A DNA stretch of 64,000 nucleotides. Origin: Bacteroides uniformis. Lineage in GTDB: Bacteria > Bacteroidota > Bacteroidia > Bacteroidales > Bacteroidaceae. The notes beneath the pieces were generated by a model, which was not told the origin of the DNA, searched no databases, and saw nothing but the letters and a program-made list of their open reading frames with translations. Location of the stretch: the NCBI RefSeq assembly GCF_025147485.1, contig NZ_CP102263.1:3361501-3425500 (forward strand), given 5' to 3'. The translations under genes and the position numbers were made by a program. Below are positions 44,808 through 53,780 of the stretch, piece by piece. Each line of letters begins with the position of its first letter. The first letter of the stretch is position 1.

Positions 44808-45992
44808 TCAGCATAGGGGTTCTATTTGCTGTCCGAGCCTTAAATCATACAGACATGCCCGTACTTCCGCTTCGCTGCCGATATGCTTTCCTGCATCGTC
44901 GGACAGCTTCACGCATTCGCGCCATTCCTGGTTGACGTTCATCTTGCATTGCGTCAGTTTCATTACAATGTTGGAGGGCTTGAATCCGGTATCATTCGTC
45001 AGATTGGTGCCGATGCCGAAGGAGCAGCGGATTTTGCCCCTGCAATGCTCCTGGATGTCGAGTGCCTTGCCAAAGTCGAGCGCATTGCTGAAGACGATGG
45101 TTTTAGTGGTAGGGTCGATGCCCAGTTCGCGGTAGCGGGCAACGAGCTTGTCGGTGAAATCGAATTCATCGCCGGAGTCGCAGCGTACACCGTCGAATAG
45201 TTTGGCCTGCTTGCGGCTCAGGTTACTTAAGAAAATGCCGGAGGTATAGGTATCGGACAGTGCGATGCCCAAGTCACCGTCGTACACGTTCACCCAGTTT
45301 TCCAAGGCCATGTAGTTGGCGTGTTTGTAGCCGAACTGTGCGCCGTGGAACATGAACCATTCATGCGGATGCGTCCCCATAGGCTTCATGCCGTATTTCA
45401 TGGCGAAGTGGCAGTTGGAAGTCCCGGTACAGTATTCGGCGGCTTCCTTCAGACGGTCTATGACTTTGTCCTGTACCTCGAACGAGAAGCGTCTCCGGGT
45501 GCCGAACTCTGAAAAATACAGCTGGTGTCGGTTGGAGAGTGCCACCTTTTCGGACAGTTTGCAGAGTATGCCGTCCATGTCGGCCACGTTTCCCAAAGAA
45601 CGGTTCTTTATTTCGGATACGATGGAAAGCAGGGGGACTTCGTAAAGGGTGGCCTTGTACAGATAGTCCGTGATTTCAATGTTCAGGTGCCGGTCCTCGT
45701 CCAGATGGATGCTTACCTTCTCCGGCTGGAAGCGGAAGGAGGAGAGCCACTCCCAATAGACCCTCGGCAGGAAACGGCAGTGGCGGGTCATGTATTCCAG
45801 CTCTTCGGCAGTAAGTACGGTCTGTGCCAGGCTGTCCACCGCCTCTTGCAGTTCCTTCAGAAACGTGTCCGTATAGGCGGTGTCGTCTCTGTCCTTGAAG
45901 CTGAAAGTGCCCATGGCATAGGGAAACAATTTGATGTAGGCATACGAGGTGGTGAATTTGTAAAGGTCTGTATCGAGTATGGTATGAATCAT
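44808..45992 (-). CDS. pncB: Nicotinate phosphoribosyltransferase
   Basis: 394 residues, the usual PncB length. Signature segments: LDTDLYKFTTSYAYIKLFP at the N-terminus, FGTRRRFSFEVQ, HFAMKYGMKPMGTHPHEWFM, DTYTSGIFL and FDGVRCDSGDEFDF, FGIGTNLTND. It makes nicotinate mononucleotide from nicotinate and PRPP with ATP, feeding NAD. Nicotinate mononucleotide is also the substrate of CobT, encoded about 14 kb to the right, though this does not imply co-regulation. Convergent with the adenosyltransferase gene, 31 nt apart. Confidence 0.95.
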   Translation of the reverse strand: MIHTILDTDLYKFTTSYAYIKLFPYAMGTFSFKDRDDTAYTDTFLKELQEAVDSLAQTVLTAEELEYMTRHCRFLPRVYWEWLSSFRFQPEKVSIHLDEDRHLNIEITDYLYKATLYEVPLLSIVSEIKNRSLGNVADMDGILCKLSEKVALSNRHQLYFSEFGTRRRFSFEVQDKVIDRLKEAAEYCTGTSNCHFAMKYGMKPMGTHPHEWFMFHGAQFGYKHANYMALENWVNVYDGDLGIALSDTYTSGIFLSNLSRKQAKLFDGVRCDSGDEFDFTDKLVARYRELGIDPTTKTIVFSNALDFGKALDIQEHCRGKIRCSFGIGTNLTNDTGFKPSNIVMKLTQCKMNVNQEWRECVKLSDDAGKHIGSEAEVRACLYDLRLGQQIEPLC

Positions 45993-46206
45993 GGCAAAAT
46001 ATTCTTTAGTTATGATGTTCGATTTTGGGGATGAAGATAGTGAAAATTTCTTATTTGATCAGCCTCTATCTGTTAACAACGGCATATTCCTATTAAACCA
46101 TGTTATAAATGAGACCGTCATGGACAGAAATTTTGGATATTTCGGGGAAGTCCGTACATTTGCAATGTGTTTTTCATAGTATTAGATTTAAGGTTAACAA
46201 AAGATT

Positions 46207-46234
46207 GGCTGTCTGGGATAGATAGCCTTTTTTT
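46207..46234. terminator. Hairpin with T-run at end of permease gene
   Basis: GGCTGTCT (46207-46214) / AGATAGCC (46220-46227) with one G-T pair and seven T on the plus strand. On the minus strand, where the efflux operon ends, the stem has one A-C mismatch and is followed by a weaker AATCTTTT. Probably ends the efflux operon, imperfectly. Confidence 0.45.
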
Positions 46235-48623
46235 ATGCCTTCACTTTTCCTTTTCCGTAGAGGTGGCGTGTAGTGCAGAGCGCCAAAGTTCCATAGACCA
46301 ATACTTGTATCCACATCGTCAGCATCTGCGGCCATACGTCGGCCAGCGTTCCACCCATTGAATTCAGTTTTACAAAAGCAAGTACGGCAGGACCTGCCGG
46401 AAACAGATAGTGGGCTGTCTGCCAATACCACGGCATCAGCTCCAGCGGATAGGACACGCCCGAAAGGAAGATATAGCCCACAGAGAAGAAGGCTATCATC
46501 AGCAACGGCGCTTCGGAGTCTGTAAACCAGCGGGAGACGGCCAGGGCAAGGAAACTCGTGCCCAGCAGGAAGGGTATCATCATTGTGACGATGTCTCCTC
46601 CGCTGCCGATGTGTGGGATGCTGAACAGGTGCGGCAACAGTCCCAGCAGGAATAGGGAAAACACCACGTAGAGCATGAAGTATACGAAGGTCCTGCCTCC
46701 GACAATCCGTAATGTATCCTTCAATGAGTCGGCACGCATCAGCCGTATTCCTTTTCTTCGGGCTTCCGCTTCCTCGCCCGTCAGCATGGCAATCACCATC
46801 AGCATCGTCTGGAAGATGATGACAATTAGGACGGCGGGAATCAGATAGGAACCGTAGCCCTCTGTATAGTTGTAGAGCGCCGTGCCGGACACGCTGACGG
46901 GAGCGGACGAAGCCACTGCCAGCAGTCCTTGCGGAGGTAGGAATACGGTGCCCTCCATGCGGTGGGCATCGTTCACGGCAAGCATGACGCGCGCACTGGA
47001 TTCTTGCAGTCCTTTGAAGTTGAGGAAAGCGTCCGTGGCGGCATAGAGCACGAAGACCGAAGTCTCGCCCCGTGCCACACGTGCCTCGAAGTCGGCAGGC
47101 AGGTAAAGGATGCCTGCCACGTCGCCCTGCTTCATCCATTGGCGGGCTTCGAGGATGTTGGGTGTCTGGCCGTAGACGGCGGTCTGGGGAGTGGCGTCGA
47201 GCAGCCGGATGTATTCGCGGCTGAGGGCAGAGTGGGAGAGGTCTACCACTGCGACAGGAGCCTTGCGCACCAGGTTGGGGGCGTACATGTAGTTGTAGAG
47301 CAGTCCGTAGAGGAAGATACCGCCTGCCAGCACGAGCAGGATGGCGGGATTGGTGGCGATGGCATGCCACTCGTGGCGGATGACGAAAGCTGTTGACAAT
47401 GCGGTAGGTGGGCAAGGTGATGGGGAGGCGGAGATTGCTTCTTCCCTTATCTCTTTTTTTATCCACCATTTCAGCAATGGCAGTATCAGCAGTGCTGCCA
47501 GCAAGAAGATGAAGAGTGTGGCTACCGACTGCCAGAAGTAGGCAAATCCTGCATCGAAGTAAATCATGGCTTGCGCCGCCTCCGTGAAGTGCCGCACGGG
47601 GAAGAGGTAGGAGGCCGCATGCACGGGCGCATACATGGCTGTAACGGGAAACGTGACTCCGGACAGCGTAGCCCCCAACGACCCCACCATGGATACTACA
47701 CTGATGATATAGGCAATCTTGGGAAAGACAGAATAGATAAAGACCGCCAATGCCTGGGTAGCGATGATGAAGAGCACGGTCACTGCATTCATCAGCCACA
47801 GACTGCCAGCGAAGGGGATATGTAGCGGGCCGAACAGTACATAGTTTGCCAGGATACCGATGGACGAGAAGATGAGGGTATAGGGCAGCAGTTTCCCTGC
47901 TACGGCAGTGAGGATATTGCCTCGTGCCGTCTCCAGCCATTCGCCGACGCTGCCGAATTTCAGTTCGCTGCCTATGGAGTAGACGGTGGTGAGCAGGATG
48001 AGTATCTGGAACAGTACGAAAAAGAAAGGCTGGCTCAGGTAGATGGAGTAGTCCATGTCCGGATTGTAGAGGGGATGGGTACTGGCTTCTACGGGGAGCA
48101 GAAAGGTCTGTATCTGTTCTCCGCTGACTCCCAGAGCTTCGGCCTGCATCACGATGGGCGAGAGCGCCACGGGGGCAAGCGTATTCTCGAACGCCGCCAT
48201 CAGCTCGCTGCCTACCGAAAGAAGGGCATAGTGGTAATAATAGGTGAGCGTTGCGCCAGTTCCCGTCACCGCCTTCTGTTCGAAGCGGGGCGGGATGACG
48301 AGGTAGCCGTATATGTCCTTCTGTTGCAATGCCCGGCGGGCGTCGGCTTCGTCGGTGAAGTGCTCCGTCACACGGAAGGTGGGGGCGGCAGAGATGCGCC
48401 GGGAGATATTGCGCGAAGTGGCAGTGTTGTCCAGGTCGACGATACCTACGGGAATGTTCTCCATCTGTCCGTTTCCGAAGATGGTGGCCATGAAGAACAG
48501 ACAGAACAAAGGCAGCACGACGCAGACGCCGAGGTATAGACGGCGGGAGGTCATGCGGTGCCATTCGCGACGGATAACCATGCGAAGCGCTTTCATTGCG
48601 CAGCCAAATTCTTTATCTTTCAT
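46233..48623 (-). CDS. Fused double ABC-2 type permease of efflux system
   Basis: 796 residues made of two similar ABC-2/YhhJ-type permeases in tandem. Half one starts VIRREWHRMTSRRLYLG, with VGIVDLDNTATSRN in its periplasmic loop; half two starts VIRHEWHAIATNPAIL, with VAVVDLSHSALSREYIR. Each half has a first helix, a large extracytoplasmic domain and about five C-terminal helices. These are usually separate genes; the fusion point is about residue 400. The start overlaps the HlyD stop (ATGA). No ATPase gene lies in the operon, so energy must come from an ATPase encoded elsewhere, or the operon has lost it. Predicted inner-membrane part of a tripartite exporter. Confidence 0.88.
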   Translation of the reverse strand: MKDKEFGCAMKALRMVIRREWHRMTSRRLYLGVCVVLPLFCLFFMATIFGNGQMENIPVGIVDLDNTATSRNISRRISAAPTFRVTEHFTDEADARRALQQKDIYGYLVIPPRFEQKAVTGTGATLTYYYHYALLSVGSELMAAFENTLAPVALSPIVMQAEALGVSGEQIQTFLLPVEASTHPLYNPDMDYSIYLSQPFFFVLFQILILLTTVYSIGSELKFGSVGEWLETARGNILTAVAGKLLPYTLIFSSIGILANYVLFGPLHIPFAGSLWLMNAVTVLFIIATQALAVFIYSVFPKIAYIISVVSMVGSLGATLSGVTFPVTAMYAPVHAASYLFPVRHFTEAAQAMIYFDAGFAYFWQSVATLFIFLLAALLILPLLKWWIKKEIREEAISASPSPCPPTALSTAFVIRHEWHAIATNPAILLVLAGGIFLYGLLYNYMYAPNLVRKAPVAVVDLSHSALSREYIRLLDATPQTAVYGQTPNILEARQWMKQGDVAGILYLPADFEARVARGETSVFVLYAATDAFLNFKGLQESSARVMLAVNDAHRMEGTVFLPPQGLLAVASSAPVSVSGTALYNYTEGYGSYLIPAVLIVIIFQTMLMVIAMLTGEEAEARRKGIRLMRADSLKDTLRIVGGRTFVYFMLYVVFSLFLLGLLPHLFSIPHIGSGGDIVTMMIPFLLGTSFLALAVSRWFTDSEAPLLMIAFFSVGYIFLSGVSYPLELMPWYWQTAHYLFPAGPAVLAFVKLNSMGGTLADVWPQMLTMWIQVLVYGTLALCTTRHLYGKGKVKA

Positions 48624-49615
48624 TTTTCATTCTTCATTTTTAAGAGTACGGACATCCCCGGTCTCAATCCCTCTACCTGCTGTGTGGGACGTGCGTGTAT
48701 CTCGAACGTCTGCATGTCATAGCTGCCCGTCTGTTTGGTGGATTTCCAGGTGGCGAAGCTGCCCAGCGGACTGATGTAATAGATGCGGAATTCAATGTCC
48801 TTGCCGTCGATGGCGGGGACATCGGCACGGAAAGTACCTCCCATCTTGAACTGCGGCATCAGGTCCTCGCGTATATTCAGTACCACGTGTGCATCGTCCA
48901 TCACGACGAGGCTCATGATGGGAGTGCCGGGAGCCACCAGTTCTCCGCGTTTGGGGAAGATGGTGGCTATCTGGCCGTCTTCGGGAGCGGTGAGACGGGA
49001 GTCGACGAGGAGGGAGGAGACTTCATCGACAGTGCTTTGCGCCGCTTCCACCAAGCTACGGGCCGAGGCGCGGTCCTCGCTCTGCGCTCCGTCCACGGCC
49101 ATCTGATATTGCTCGTAGGCGGCACGTTCGGCGGCTTGGGCGGCTTTGTACATGGCTTCCACCTCGTCACGCCGCTGGGAGGTGACGACACTGTCCTTAT
49201 AAAGCGTTACAATGCGCTGGTAAGTAGTCTTGGCGAGGGCAAGGTCGCTCTGCGTCTTGTTCCAGAGTTGCCGGGCGGTGGCTACAATCTGGCGGCGGGT
49301 ACCGGCGTCTATCTTCTTGTTCTGCTCCTGGGCCACCTGCTCCAGGGCATTCACCTGGCGGTATTTGGCTTCGATGGTGGGGCTGTTGATGACGACAAGC
49401 GTATCGCCTGCCTTCACCCAGTCGCCCTCTTGTACGAGGAAGGAGTCCACACGTCCGGGCAGCTTCCCGCTGATACGTATTTCCGTTGCTTCCACTTGTC
49501 CTTGCAGGACCAGGGGCTGCCGGCTCATGAGTAATATGCCGGCAAGCGAAATGATGACCGTTGCAGCCAGGATAATGACGAATGCAATGCTGATGCTTTT
49601 ATTATTGATTTTCAT
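48620..49615 (-). CDS. HlyD/EmrA-type membrane fusion protein
   Basis: 331 residues: one N-terminal membrane helix (SIAFVIILAATVIISLAGILLM), a lipoyl-like domain (QGQVEATEIRISGKLPGRVD, VQEGDWVKAGDTLVVI), a long coiled-coil hairpin (residues about 75-200), the second lipoyl half (RLTAPEDGQIATIFPKRGELVAPG) and a beta-barrel region. It bridges the inner-membrane permease and the TolC-like channel. 12 nt after the tolC-like gene, overlapping the permease gene by 4 nt. Confidence 0.92.
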   Translation of the reverse strand: MKINNKSISIAFVIILAATVIISLAGILLMSRQPLVLQGQVEATEIRISGKLPGRVDSFLVQEGDWVKAGDTLVVINSPTIEAKYRQVNALEQVAQEQNKKIDAGTRRQIVATARQLWNKTQSDLALAKTTYQRIVTLYKDSVVTSQRRDEVEAMYKAAQAAERAAYEQYQMAVDGAQSEDRASARSLVEAAQSTVDEVSSLLVDSRLTAPEDGQIATIFPKRGELVAPGTPIMSLVVMDDAHVVLNIREDLMPQFKMGGTFRADVPAIDGKDIEFRIYYISPLGSFATWKSTKQTGSYDMQTFEIHARPTQQVEGLRPGMSVLLKMKNEK

Positions 49616-49627
49616 AAAGGGTAGGTT

Positions 49628-51055
49628 TTAATAAGTTGTCTCGAAATATTTCTCGAACCGTTCCGGCGTTCCGCAGATAGCCAGCAGGTTCATCAGTGCC
49701 ACATCATATTCGTAGTAGGCTGCCAGACGCGCCACGCGGACGGTTGCCAGCATCGTTTCCGCATCTACGACCTCGGTACTGGTTGCCATGCCTTCGGCAA
49801 AGGATTTCTTGCGGATTCGCACCAGCTCTTCGCTCAGCTCGATGGTGGTATTCAAGGCGCGTACGTTGTCTTGTGCCTTTTGCAGTTGGGTGTAGAGCTT
49901 GTCGATGCCTACGCTCAGGTCTTCTTTGGCTTTTTCTTGTCCCAGGGCAAGGGTCTGCTGGGCTATCTTCGACTGGCGGATGCGCTTCTCACGCGCCAGT
50001 CCGTCGAACAGGTTCCAGGTGAAGCCCACGCCTACGATGGTGCGGGGGACGAGGTTGCTCTGTATGCCGTGGGCATAGAGGGTCTGCTTGCCGAATACGG
50101 CGATGTCCGGCAGGTAGTCGCTCTGGTCGATGCGGAGCTGCTGGCGGGCAATCTGTGACTGCAGTTGCAGTTGGTTCACGGTGTAGTTCTCCACCCGCAT
50201 GGCTTGCAGGAACTCCTCTTTGGCGGGCAGTTGGTCGTTGATGAAAAGCTCCGAAGTAGGATGGATGCTGCATGTGTCTTGCAGGTTGAGCAGGGTGCGC
50301 AGGGCACTTTGCACGACGGAGGCCTCCTTCCGGGCAGCCTCCAGTGAACGGGCAGTTTCATCCATATTCACTTGGGCAAAGAGCCGGCCTGCCTTGTCTA
50401 TCATGCCGGCAGCTTCCAGTTTAAGGGCATTCTGGTAATGGCGTTGCAGACTGTTGTAAGTCTCCTGCCGCACGCGTACTACCTCTTGCGCAAGTTTCAG
50501 CCCGAAGTAGCTTTCTGCCAGCAGGGTGCGTTGCGTGGCATCGGTCTGTCCCCGGTTTTCGCGGGCAATGTCTATCATGGTGTTGCCTATCTTCGAGGCC
50601 CGGATGCGCTTGCCGCCGGAGAATACGACCCATTCGGCGGTCAGGCCGACGGAAGTCAGGTTGCGTGGAGCCAGTGGAAAGGCAAGGGTATGGGAGCCTA
50701 TCTGGTCGAGTATGCTGCTGATGAATTGGTCGTCCGGCACGATGTTGTGCACAAAGTCCTTTGCCGGGTCGGTGAACTGGGAAAGGGGCTGTTTTACCTC
50801 TATCTTTTCGGAAAGATGCACGAACGTACCGGCACCTTGCAGGGAGGGGTACCAGAGGGCATTCAGTTTGTCACGTTCCGCACGGGCGGCTTCAATTCCC
50901 TTGTCGGCTATTTTCAGGCTGCGGTTGCCGTTTTGCATCTGCCTTAGGGCATCACCGAAGCTAAGGGGAAGGGAGGTTTGTGCGGCCACTCCACCGATGG
51001 CAAGCAGTACGCAGGCAGCAGCCGGAAAGAATCTCCGGCATAATAGATTATTCAT
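49628..51055 (-). CDS. TolC-family outer-membrane efflux channel
   Basis: About 475 residues from ATG 51055 (MNNLLCRRFFPAAACVLLAI, Sec signal ending VAAQ). Two OEP repeats with long alpha-helical hairpins (ALRQMQNGNRSLKIADKGIEAARAE; LGQEKAKEDLSVGIDKLYTQLQKAQ) and short barrel strands. The in-frame start at 51094 adds 13 residues ahead of the signal peptide and is rejected. First gene of the exporter operon (tolC-hlyD-permease). Substrate unknown. Confidence 0.9.
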   Translation of the reverse strand: MNNLLCRRFFPAAACVLLAIGGVAAQTSLPLSFGDALRQMQNGNRSLKIADKGIEAARAERDKLNALWYPSLQGAGTFVHLSEKIEVKQPLSQFTDPAKDFVHNIVPDDQFISSILDQIGSHTLAFPLAPRNLTSVGLTAEWVVFSGGKRIRASKIGNTMIDIARENRGQTDATQRTLLAESYFGLKLAQEVVRVRQETYNSLQRHYQNALKLEAAGMIDKAGRLFAQVNMDETARSLEAARKEASVVQSALRTLLNLQDTCSIHPTSELFINDQLPAKEEFLQAMRVENYTVNQLQLQSQIARQQLRIDQSDYLPDIAVFGKQTLYAHGIQSNLVPRTIVGVGFTWNLFDGLAREKRIRQSKIAQQTLALGQEKAKEDLSVGIDKLYTQLQKAQDNVRALNTTIELSEELVRIRKKSFAEGMATSTEVVDAETMLATVRVARLAAYYEYDVALMNLLAICGTPERFEKYFETTY

Positions 51056-51204
51056 AAGTTCGTTCGGTTTAGGGGTTCTTGTTTCTCTAAACAAGAGGAG
51101 GTGGGAATTGTTCAGTAGTCATCTTTTTGAATAGAACGTTACAAATATAACGAATAGTTTCCGAAGATATGGCTTATGAATGGGAGAGATATTCGGATTT
51201 GCAC

Positions 51205-51212
51205 TATCTTTG
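51205..51212 (+). promoter_or_regulatory. -7 box of cobQ operon
   Basis: TATCTTTG, perfect TAnnTTTG, 12-21 nt ahead of the two possible cobQ starts. No TTTG at -33. Its position rules out the longer in-frame start at 51176. No cobalamin riboswitch is seen upstream. Confidence 0.65.
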
Positions 51213-51232
51213 CATTCGCTAAAATGGAATTT

Positions 51233-52750
51233 ATGGAGAAACTTCATCCGATTATGTTTGCCGGGACGGGTAGTGATGTGGGAAAGAGCATCATTGCTGC
51301 CGCCTTCTGCCGTATCTTCAAGCAGGACGGCTATCAGCCCGCACCGTTCAAGGCACAGAATATGGCGCTCAATTCATTTGCCACTCCCGAAGGGCTGGAG
51401 ATAGGCCGTGCCCAGGCTGTGCAAGCAGAAGCCGCCGGAGTGCCTTGCCACACGGACATGAATCCGCTGCTGCTGAAACCACAGTCGGACCATACCTCGC
51501 AGGTTGTTCTTAACGGGCGTCCTATCGGCAACCGCAATGCTTATGATTATTTCCGCAAGGAAGGACGCGACGAACTGCGCTGGGAGGTTTGTGCTGCCTA
51601 CGACCGCCTTGCCGCCCGCTATAATCCCGTTGTGCTGGAAGGCGCGGGAAGCATCTCCGAAATCAATCTGCGGGATACCGACCTTGTCAATCTGCCGATG
51701 GCCCTGCATGCCGGAGCCGATGTAATTCTTGTGGGCGACATTGACCGTGGCGGTGTGTTTGCCAGCGTCTACGGTTCGCTGATGTTGCTTCGTCCCCATG
51801 AGCGGGAGCGAATTAAAGGAATTCTTATCAACAAGTTCCGGGGGGATATACGTCTCTTCGAGTCGGGCATTACGATGCTGGAGGAGCTTTGCGGCATTCC
51901 CGTTGTCGGGGTGGTGCCTTACTACCGTGATATCTACATTGAAGAAGAAGACTCCGTGGCGCTTGCCGCAAAGTCTGTCCGTGCCGAGAAGGGAAAGGTG
52001 AACATCGCCGTCATTCTGCTGCGCCACCTCAGTAACTTCACCGATTTTAATGTCCTGGAACGTGACCCGCGCGTACATCTCTTCTATACCAACAATGTGG
52101 ATGAGCTGGCAAAGGCCGACGTCATCCTGCTGCCCGGCTCCAAGAGCACGCTTGATGACCTTTACGAATTGCGCCGTAACGGTGTGGCGGCTGCCATCAT
52201 CCGTGCCCACCGTGAAGGTGCCACCGTGATGGGTATCTGCGGCGGCTATCAGATGATGGGGCAGGAGGTGCTCGACCCTGAGCATGTGGAGGGGGACATT
52301 GAACGCCTGCCCGGACTGGGGCTGTTGCCCATCAGTACCCGCATGTCGGGAGAGAAGGTGACCCGCCAGGTGAAGTTCGGTCTGTGCAATCCCCATTCTC
52401 CATCTTCCACTCTCCATTCTCCATTAATGCAGGGCTATGAAATCCATATGGGAGTGACCACCCCTGTGGAAGGTACTCCCGATTCTCCTTTGAATCTTCT
52501 GGAGAACGGCTCTACCGACGGTTACTACGTGGACTCCACCTGCATGGGGACCTATATTCATGGCATTCTCGACAATCCGGAATTCATAGATTTCCTGCTT
52601 GTGCCTTTTGCAGACAAACTGTCCGGGAATGCCGGCGCTTTCGATTACCATACATTCAAAGAAGAACAATACGATAGGCTTGCCGAGCACGTGCGCCGCC
52701 ACGTCAACCTGCCGCTTATCTACCAAATATTGACAAAGAACCATGATTGA
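51233..52750 (+). CDS. cobQ: Cobyric acid synthase
   Basis: About 505 residues (ATG 51224 is an alternative three codons upstream). N-terminal dethiobiotin-synthase-like ATPase: FAGTGSDVGKSIIAAAFCR (P-loop), APFKAQNMALNSF, VVLEGAGSISEINLRDTDLVN. C-terminal glutaminase: LLPGSKSTLDDLYELRR, VMGICGGYQMMG (nucleophile Cys) and GTYIHGILDN (His). It amidates four side chains of adenosylcobyrinic a,c-diamide using glutamine. A short Ser/Pro/His-rich insert (NPHSPSSTLHSPLMQ) made by a CTCCAT-type DNA repeat sits before GYEIHMG. The stop overlaps the next gene by 8 nt. Confidence 0.95.
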   Translation: MEKLHPIMFAGTGSDVGKSIIAAAFCRIFKQDGYQPAPFKAQNMALNSFATPEGLEIGRAQAVQAEAAGVPCHTDMNPLLLKPQSDHTSQVVLNGRPIGNRNAYDYFRKEGRDELRWEVCAAYDRLAARYNPVVLEGAGSISEINLRDTDLVNLPMALHAGADVILVGDIDRGGVFASVYGSLMLLRPHERERIKGILINKFRGDIRLFESGITMLEELCGIPVVGVVPYYRDIYIEEEDSVALAAKSVRAEKGKVNIAVILLRHLSNFTDFNVLERDPRVHLFYTNNVDELAKADVILLPGSKSTLDDLYELRRNGVAAAIIRAHREGATVMGICGGYQMMGQEVLDPEHVEGDIERLPGLGLLPISTRMSGEKVTRQVKFGLCNPHSPSSTLHSPLMQGYEIHMGVTTPVEGTPDSPLNLLENGSTDGYYVDSTCMGTYIHGILDNPEFIDFLLVPFADKLSGNAGAFDYHTFKEEQYDRLAEHVRRHVNLPLIYQILTKNHD

Positions 52751-53777
52751 AGGACACGGAGACGATTCCTATAAATACAGCCGTCCCATTACGGCAAACT
52801 TCAGCTCGAACGTTTACAGCAGGGTAGACCTCTCTGCCTTGAAGGCGCATCTGTGTACCCGGATTGACGGCATCGGCAACTATCCCGAACCGGAGCCTTA
52901 CACGCTTGAGGCCTGTCTTGCCCGCCACCACCGTCTTCCTGCCGAGGCAGTGTGCGTGACGAATGGAGCTACCGAAGCCATCTATCTTACCGCACAGACT
53001 TTCCGCGGGACAAACACCGCCATTGTGCAGCCCACTTTCAGTGAATATGCCGATGCCTGCCGCATGCACGGTCATCGGGTCACTTCCCTCTATCGGCTTC
53101 CTGCGGAGAGCGAGGGGTATCGCTTGCCGGAAGAGGTGCGCATGCTGTGGCTGTGCAATCCCAATAACCCTACCGGAACGGTTGTGGAGAAGGAATATCT
53201 GGCAACACTTATCAGTCATAATCCGCAGGTATGTTTCGTCATCGACCAGTCCTACGAGTTTTTCACCTTGCGTCCGCTTTTCTCTGCTGCCGAGGCTGCG
53301 GAGTTTCCCAACGTCTTGCTGCTGCACTCCATGACCAAGCGTTATGCCGTTCCCGGTCTGCGACTGGGATATGTCATCGGCGCCCCCCACCTGCTGCACC
53401 GTCTGCGTACCAACCGTATGCCCTGGTCGGTCAACCAGCTTGCCATTGAGGCAGGGCTCCATCTGCTGGAACATGATGTTCCCAATCCGCTGGATGTGGC
53501 GTCTTACTTGCAAGAGGCTGCCCGCCTGCGCAGTGCGCTCGAGGCATTGGGAGGACTGGAGGTATGGGCCACCGAAACCCATTTCATGCTGGTGTGCCTC
53601 CGTATGGGTAGGGCTTCCGCTTTGAAAGACTATCTGGCAGGGGAGCATGGTATCTTGATTCGGGACGCCTCCAACTTCGACGGACTGAATGAGCATTTCT
53701 TCCGTATAGCCGCCCAGAGCCGGGAGGAGAATGACAGGCTTGTAAAAGCAATAGGACAATGGCTTGAGGAGGAATAA
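52743..53777 (+). CDS. cobD: Threonine-phosphate decarboxylase-like PLP enzyme (CobD type)
   Basis: 344 residues, fold type I aminotransferase family: VTNGATEAIYLTAQTF (PLP phosphate loop), LCNPNNPTGTVVE, VIDQSYEFF (Asp to the pyridine N), and SMTKRYAVPGLRLGY with the PLP Lys; Arg near FRIAAQSREEND for the substrate carboxylate. CobD makes (R)-1-amino-2-propanol phosphate, which CbiB attaches to cobyric acid; the gene lies between cobQ and cbiB, which fits. Histidinol-phosphate aminotransferase is the closest lookalike, excluded mainly by context. Confidence 0.88.
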   Translation: MIEGHGDDSYKYSRPITANFSSNVYSRVDLSALKAHLCTRIDGIGNYPEPEPYTLEACLARHHRLPAEAVCVTNGATEAIYLTAQTFRGTNTAIVQPTFSEYADACRMHGHRVTSLYRLPAESEGYRLPEEVRMLWLCNPNNPTGTVVEKEYLATLISHNPQVCFVIDQSYEFFTLRPLFSAAEAAEFPNVLLLHSMTKRYAVPGLRLGYVIGAPHLLHRLRTNRMPWSVNQLAIEAGLHLLEHDVPNPLDVASYLQEAARLRSALEALGGLEVWATETHFMLVCLRMGRASALKDYLAGEHGILIRDASNFDGLNEHFFRIAAQSREENDRLVKAIGQWLEEE

Positions 53778-53780
53778 CCG

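Noticed and set aside
46174..48564. A 796-codon open frame on the minus strand, in another frame of the permease gene
   Set aside because: Its translation is Arg/His/Pro-rich with no domains, and the overlapping frame encodes a clear double ABC-2 permease. Long shadow frames are common in GC-rich genes.
51060..51232. Cobalamin riboswitch before cobQ
   Set aside because: No B12-box-like sequence or suitable leader; the -7 box leaves only about 5-14 nt of leader.
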